A stretch of 64,000 bases of DNA. Origin: Streptomyces sp. AC512_CC834. GTDB lineage: Bacteria > Actinomycetota > Actinomycetes > Streptomycetales > Streptomycetaceae. The notes under the pieces were generated by a model. The model was not told the origin of the DNA, made no database searches, and worked only from the letters and a program-made list of their open reading frames with translations. A program made the translations under genes and the position numbers. Each line of letters starts with the position of its first letter. Positions within the stretch are counted from its first letter, which is position 1. The stretch is taken from positions 1 through 64,000 of the forward strand of contig NZ_JAGMUO010000048.1 in the NCBI RefSeq assembly GCF_019049325.1, given 5' to 3'. Positions 60,741 to 64,000 of this stretch are shown piece by piece.

Positions 60741-61820
60741 TCACCTCCGGGTCGCGGCGCGGCGGACGTACAGGTTGATGAGGACGGCGCCGAGGAGCAT
60801 CACGCCGAGGAAGGCCTTGAACCAGTCGGGGTTCCAGCCGGCGAAGACGATGCCCTGGTTCACCATGCCGAACATGAAGGCGCCGAAGACCGGGCCGATG
60901 GCGGAGCCGTAGCCGCCGGTGAGCAGGCAGCCGCCGATGACGGCCGCGGCGATGTAGATCAGCTCCTGGCCGACTCCTTCACCGGACTGCACGGTGTTGA
61001 AGGAGAACAACTGGTGCATGCCGACGAACCAGGCGCCGAAGCCGACCAGCATGAACAGCGTGATCTTGGTGAAGGTGACGGGCACGCCGACCGCGCGGGC
61101 GGACTCCTTGCTGCCGCCGACGGCGAAGATCCAGTTGCCGTACTTGGTGCGCAGCAGCACCCAGGTGGCCAGGGCGGCGAAGACCAGCCACCACACCACC
61201 GTGATCTTCACCTGGACGCCGCCGACGTCGAAGGACGAGGCGAACAGGGACTTGGCCTGGTCGAAGCCGTCCATGTCGCTGATGTCGTCGGTGGCGACGT
61301 TGCCGGTGACGAGCTTGGTGACGGCGAGGTTGACGCCCTGGAGGATCAGGAAGGTGGCCAGCGTGACCAGGAAGCTCGGCAGTCCGGTCTTCACCAGCAC
61401 CCAGCCGTTGAAGGCGCCGACGGCGAGCGAGACCACGAGGGCGACGATCACGCCCATCCAGACGTTCATGGTCAGTTGGTAGCTGATCATGGCGGCGGTG
61501 AGCGCCGAGGTGACCACGGCGACACCGGCCGACAGGTCGAACTCGCCGCCGATCATCAGCAGGGCGACGGGCAGCGCCATGATGCCGATGGTGGACGACT
61601 GGTACAGCACCGTCGCCATGGAGCCGCCGTCGCGGAGCGAGGGGGCGGCGATCAGGAAGAAGACGAACACGGCGACGGCACCGAGGAAGACCCCGACCTC
61701 GGGCCGGGCGAGCAGCCGCAGCGCCAGCGGGCGCTCGCGGGTCCGCCCGTCGGCCTTCCCCGGGCCGGGGGCCGGCGGTGTGGTCACCGCCGGCTCAGCC
61801 TGTTGGGCCATGCTCATCAC
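60741..61820 (-). CDS. ABC transporter permease (sugar/inositol type)
   Basis: About 359 residues; the GTG at 61820 overlaps the stop of the binding-protein gene and an ATG at 61817 is one codon in. It has eight to ten membrane segments. The family motif GGEFDLSAGVAVV is near residue 85 and the loop GSKESARAVGVPV near 240. It forms the importer channel with the flanking ATPase and binding protein. Confidence 0.88.
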   Translation of the reverse strand: MMSMAQQAEPAVTTPPAPGPGKADGRTRERPLALRLLARPEVGVFLGAVAVFVFFLIAAPSLRDGGSMATVLYQSSTIGIMALPVALLMIGGEFDLSAGVAVVTSALTAAMISYQLTMNVWMGVIVALVVSLAVGAFNGWVLVKTGLPSFLVTLATFLILQGVNLAVTKLVTGNVATDDISDMDGFDQAKSLFASSFDVGGVQVKITVVWWLVFAALATWVLLRTKYGNWIFAVGGSKESARAVGVPVTFTKITLFMLVGFGAWFVGMHQLFSFNTVQSGEGVGQELIYIAAAVIGGCLLTGGYGSAIGPVFGAFMFGMVNQGIVFAGWNPDWFKAFLGVMLLGAVLINLYVRRAATRR

Positions 61821-62839
61821 CGGGTGCCCTTCGAGGCGAACTCGGCGACGGCCTTCACATTGGACTTGTCGACGAAGGCCGGACCGGTCAGCACCGGCTG
61901 CTCACCGCCGCCGCTGTAGTTGCCGTTGTTCTCGTAGAGCCACAGGCCGTCGACCGCGAGGTAGCCCTGGAGGTAGGGCTGCTGGTCGACGGCGAACTCG
62001 ATGTCGCCCTTCTCGATGGCGCCGGTGAGTTCCTTGTTGAGGTCGAAGGTGGCGATCTTGGCCTTGCTGCCGCCCTCGTCCACCGCCTTCACGGCGGTCA
62101 TGGCGAACGGGGCGCCGAGGGTGACGAGGTGGTCGATGTCCTCGTCCTGCTTGAGCTTGGCGGTGATGGTCGACTTCACCGAGGGCATGTCGGTGCCGTT
62201 GACGTAGAGGTTCTCGATCGAGCCCTCGAAGGTCTTCTTCACGCCCTCGCAACGCTGGGTCAGGCCGACGTTGCCCTGCTCGTGGATCACACAGACGGCC
62301 TTCTTGGCCCCGTCCTCGTTGAGCCGCTTGCCGAGCGCCTCACCCGCCACACTCTCGTCCTGGCCGAAGAACTCCAGCAGGCCGAGCTTCTTCCAGTCCG
62401 CGAGGCCGGAGTTGAGCCCGACCACGGGTATGCCGGCCTTCTCGGCCTTGCCGAGGACGCTCCTGAGGGCGTCCGGCTTGGCGAGGGTGACGGCGATGCC
62501 GTCGACCTTCTGGTCGATGGCGTTCTGCACCAGGTTGGCCTGGTTGCCCGCGTTCGGGTCGGCGGAGTAGACGAGCTTGATGTTGTCCTTGGCGGCGGCG
62601 GCCTCCGCGCCCTTGCGGACGATGTCCCAGAAGGTGTCGCCGGGTGCCTGGTGGGTGACCAGGGCGACGGTCATGCGGGGGGTGTTCGCCTTGCCCGCCG
62701 AGGCGCCCGAATCGCCCTCGTCGTCGGCCTCCTTCCCGCCCGAGCTGCTCGAGCAGCCGGCGAGGGTCAGGGCCGCGGCGGCGGCGAGAGCCACCGCGGG
62801 GGCGAATCTGCGGGAGCGGGCGTGCGAAGAGCGGTCCAT
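61817..62839 (-). CDS. ABC transporter substrate-binding lipoprotein, inositol/sugar
   Basis: A 340-residue lipoprotein with lipobox LTLAGC at about residues 22-27, so it is anchored outside the membrane. A Ser/Glu/Asp-rich linker precedes a type-1 periplasmic-binding fold (ALVTHQAPGDTFWDIVRKGA, then NAIDQKVDGIAVTLAKPDAL). It is first in a minus-strand operon with permease, ATPase and IolE-like genes. A divergent promoter region with a 14-bp inverted repeat lies upstream and is shared with iolC, which supports inositol as ligand. Confidence 0.88.
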   Translation of the reverse strand: MDRSSHARSRRFAPAVALAAAAALTLAGCSSSSGGKEADDEGDSGASAGKANTPRMTVALVTHQAPGDTFWDIVRKGAEAAAAKDNIKLVYSADPNAGNQANLVQNAIDQKVDGIAVTLAKPDALRSVLGKAEKAGIPVVGLNSGLADWKKLGLLEFFGQDESVAGEALGKRLNEDGAKKAVCVIHEQGNVGLTQRCEGVKKTFEGSIENLYVNGTDMPSVKSTITAKLKQDEDIDHLVTLGAPFAMTAVKAVDEGGSKAKIATFDLNKELTGAIEKGDIEFAVDQQPYLQGYLAVDGLWLYENNGNYSGGGEQPVLTGPAFVDKSNVKAVAEFASKGTR

Positions 62840-62932
62840 CTTTCCTGCACCTCACTGTGCGAACTGTGCGAACTGTGCGACGGGGAAGCCGTGTGCCAGA
62901 CCAGAGAAGAACGACTGTTGCGCTGGGACCGG

Positions 62933-63042
62933 ATACAAGTCCTTGAGGCGCCCGCTGTCAATACTTTGTCAAGACATCATTTCACTCGCAGGTCCGAATG
63001 TAAGTACAAAGTATTGACACGGTCGCCTCGGAGTCATACACC
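62933..63042. promoter_or_regulatory. Divergent promoter region of inositol importer and iolC
   Basis: TGTCAATACTTTGT (62956-62969) and its exact complement ACAAAGTATTGACA (63006-63019) form a perfect 14-bp inverted repeat 36 bases apart. Each arm holds a -35 TTGACA pointing outward. On the plus strand TTGACA-N17-TACACC (63014-63042) faces iolC. On the minus strand TTGACA-N17-TTGTAT (62961-62933) faces the importer. A regulator binding the arms would block both promoters; from memory, a GntR-type repressor (SCO6974) does this in S. coelicolor. Confidence 0.7.
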
Positions 63043-63085
63043 TGGGAGGCGGCAGGCCCCCCGCCCAGCCCGAGGAGCGTCGCAC

Positions 63086-64000
63086 ATGGCCGAGTCAGTC
63101 CAGCATTTCGATCTGATCACGATGGGTCGCATCGGGGTCGATCTCTATCCCTTGCAGACGGGCGTACCCCTGGCGGAGGTTGAGACCTTCGGCAAGTTTC
63201 TCGGCGGTTCGGCCTCCAACGTGGCGGTCGCCGCCGCCCGGCTCGGCCGCGCCGCGGCCGTCATCACCCGCACGGGCGACGACCCCTTCGGCGGCTATCT
63301 GCACCGGGCGCTCAAGGAGTTCGGCGTCGACGACCGCTGGGTCACGCCGGTCGCCGCCCACCCGACTCCGGTCACGTTCTGCGAGATCTTCCCGCCGGAC
63401 GACTTCCCGCTGTACTTCTACCGCCGGCCCAAGGCGCCCGACCTGGAGATCCATCCGGAAGAGCTGGACCTCGACGCGATCCGGGCGGCCGGTATCTTCT
63501 GGATGACCGGCACCGGACTCAGTGAGGAACCGAGCCGTACGGCGACCCTGGCCGCCCTCGCCCACCGCGCGAAGGCCGGCACCACGGTCTTCGACCTGGA
63601 CTGGCGCCCCATGTTCTGGGCCGACCCGGACCAGGCCCGCCCGTACTACGCGGAGGCGCTGCGGCACGCGACCGTCGCGGTCGGCAATCTGGACGAGTGC
63701 GAGATCGCCACGGGCGTACGCGAGCCCCGCGCCTGCGCCGAGGCACTGCTGGCCGCCGGAGTGGAACTGGCCGTCGTCAAGCAGGGTCCGAAGGGCGTCC
63801 TCGCCGTCCACCGCGACGGCCGCCGCGCCGAAGTGCCGCCCGTCCCGGTCGAGGTGGTCAACGGCCTCGGCGCGGGCGACGCGTTCGGCGGCTCCCTGTG
63901 CCACGGTCTGCTCTCCGGCTGGGAGCTGGAGCGGATCATGCGGTACGCCAACGCGGCCGGCGCCCTCGTCGCCTCCCGTCTCGCCTGTTCCTCCGCGATG
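63086..64000 (+). CDS. iolC: 5-dehydro-2-deoxygluconokinase (PfkB family), incomplete at window end
   Basis: The first 305 residues are present and the frame is still open at base 64000, so the 3' end is outside. ATG at 63086 with CGAGGAG upstream. The PfkB ribokinase fold is seen in FDLITMGRIGVDLYP at the start and FGKFLGGSASNVAVAAARLG near 35. The C-terminal active-site motif VVNGLGAGDAFGGSLCHGLL near 260 contains the catalytic Asp. IolC phosphorylates 5-dehydro-2-deoxygluconate. Divergent from the importer with a shared inverted-repeat promoter. Confidence 0.88.
   Translation, partial: MAESVQHFDLITMGRIGVDLYPLQTGVPLAEVETFGKFLGGSASNVAVAAARLGRAAAVITRTGDDPFGGYLHRALKEFGVDDRWVTPVAAHPTPVTFCEIFPPDDFPLYFYRRPKAPDLEIHPEELDLDAIRAAGIFWMTGTGLSEEPSRTATLAALAHRAKAGTTVFDLDWRPMFWADPDQARPYYAEALRHATVAVGNLDECEIATGVREPRACAEALLAAGVELAVVKQGPKGVLAVHRDGRRAEVPPVPVEVVNGLGAGDAFGGSLCHGLLSGWELERIMRYANAAGALVASRLACSSAM

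Overview
The window is high-GC actinobacterial DNA, almost certainly Streptomyces. GTG/TTG starts are frequent, ATGA/GTGA gene overlaps are common, and several families are typical of the genus (LAL/LuxR regulators, the CYP158A cytochrome P450 group, monomeric isocitrate dehydrogenase, DUF6415-like small proteins, common Streptomyces intergenic repeats). From memory, the pairing of icd with a CYP158A P450 and the inositol genes resembles the S. coelicolor region around SCO6974-SCO7000. That synteny was not checked here.

Layout. (1) 1-7.6 kb: amino-acid permease, MscS channel, isocitrate dehydrogenase, N-formylglutamate amidohydrolase-like protein and a CYP158A-like P450. (2) 7.6-16.3 kb: a proteolysis and regulation block. 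A small acidic protein, an ECF-like sigma factor and a subtilase lie on the minus strand, divergent from a TPR-CHAT caspase-like protein. Next come a tract of about 15 tandem repeats, a LAL regulator and a metallopeptidase-like protein whose catalytic Glu is replaced by Gln. (3) 16.4-26.9 kb: an accessory island ending at a tRNA-Pro(GGG). It holds a truncated XRE fragment, a three-gene small operon, a SLOG protein with an XRE-TPR regulator, a truncated pyrE-like fragment, a secreted RHS-type carrier with a C-terminal NucA/NucB nuclease domain, and an XRE / HATPase / small-protein set.

(4) 27.0-47.2 kb: a long catabolic region, mostly minus strand. It encodes an Ldh-family dehydrogenase, a ThDP enzyme, an amidohydrolase, L-2-hydroxyglutarate oxidase, two aldehyde dehydrogenases, a MetE-like protein, a GlcG-like protein, an alpha/beta hydrolase, two VOC proteins (one a likely extradiol dioxygenase), a FAH-family hydrolase, a LysR regulator, a ribose-type ABC importer with a carboxymuconolactone-decarboxylase-like protein, a cupin and a bile-acid/sodium-type symporter. 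The gene set suggests breakdown of an aromatic or related oxo-acid, but I cannot name the substrate. (5) 47.4-53.2 kb: an aromatic-acid pathway. An AAHS-type MFS importer, a VOC extradiol dioxygenase, GalD, GalC and GalB together lead to pyruvate and oxaloacetate through 4-oxalomesaconate, under a GntR regulator. (6) 53.4-64.0 kb: a MocA-type oxidoreductase, a LacI regulator and a PhyH dioxygenase share an operator-like sequence. They are followed by inositol genes: iolG, an IolE-like isomerase, an ABC importer, and iolC running off the window end.

Across the window, many genes have short tandem repeats that start at, or include, their stop codon. Several regulators also have recognisable candidate operators next to their likely target genes. 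Positions of hairpins and operators were read by eye and could be off by a base or two.
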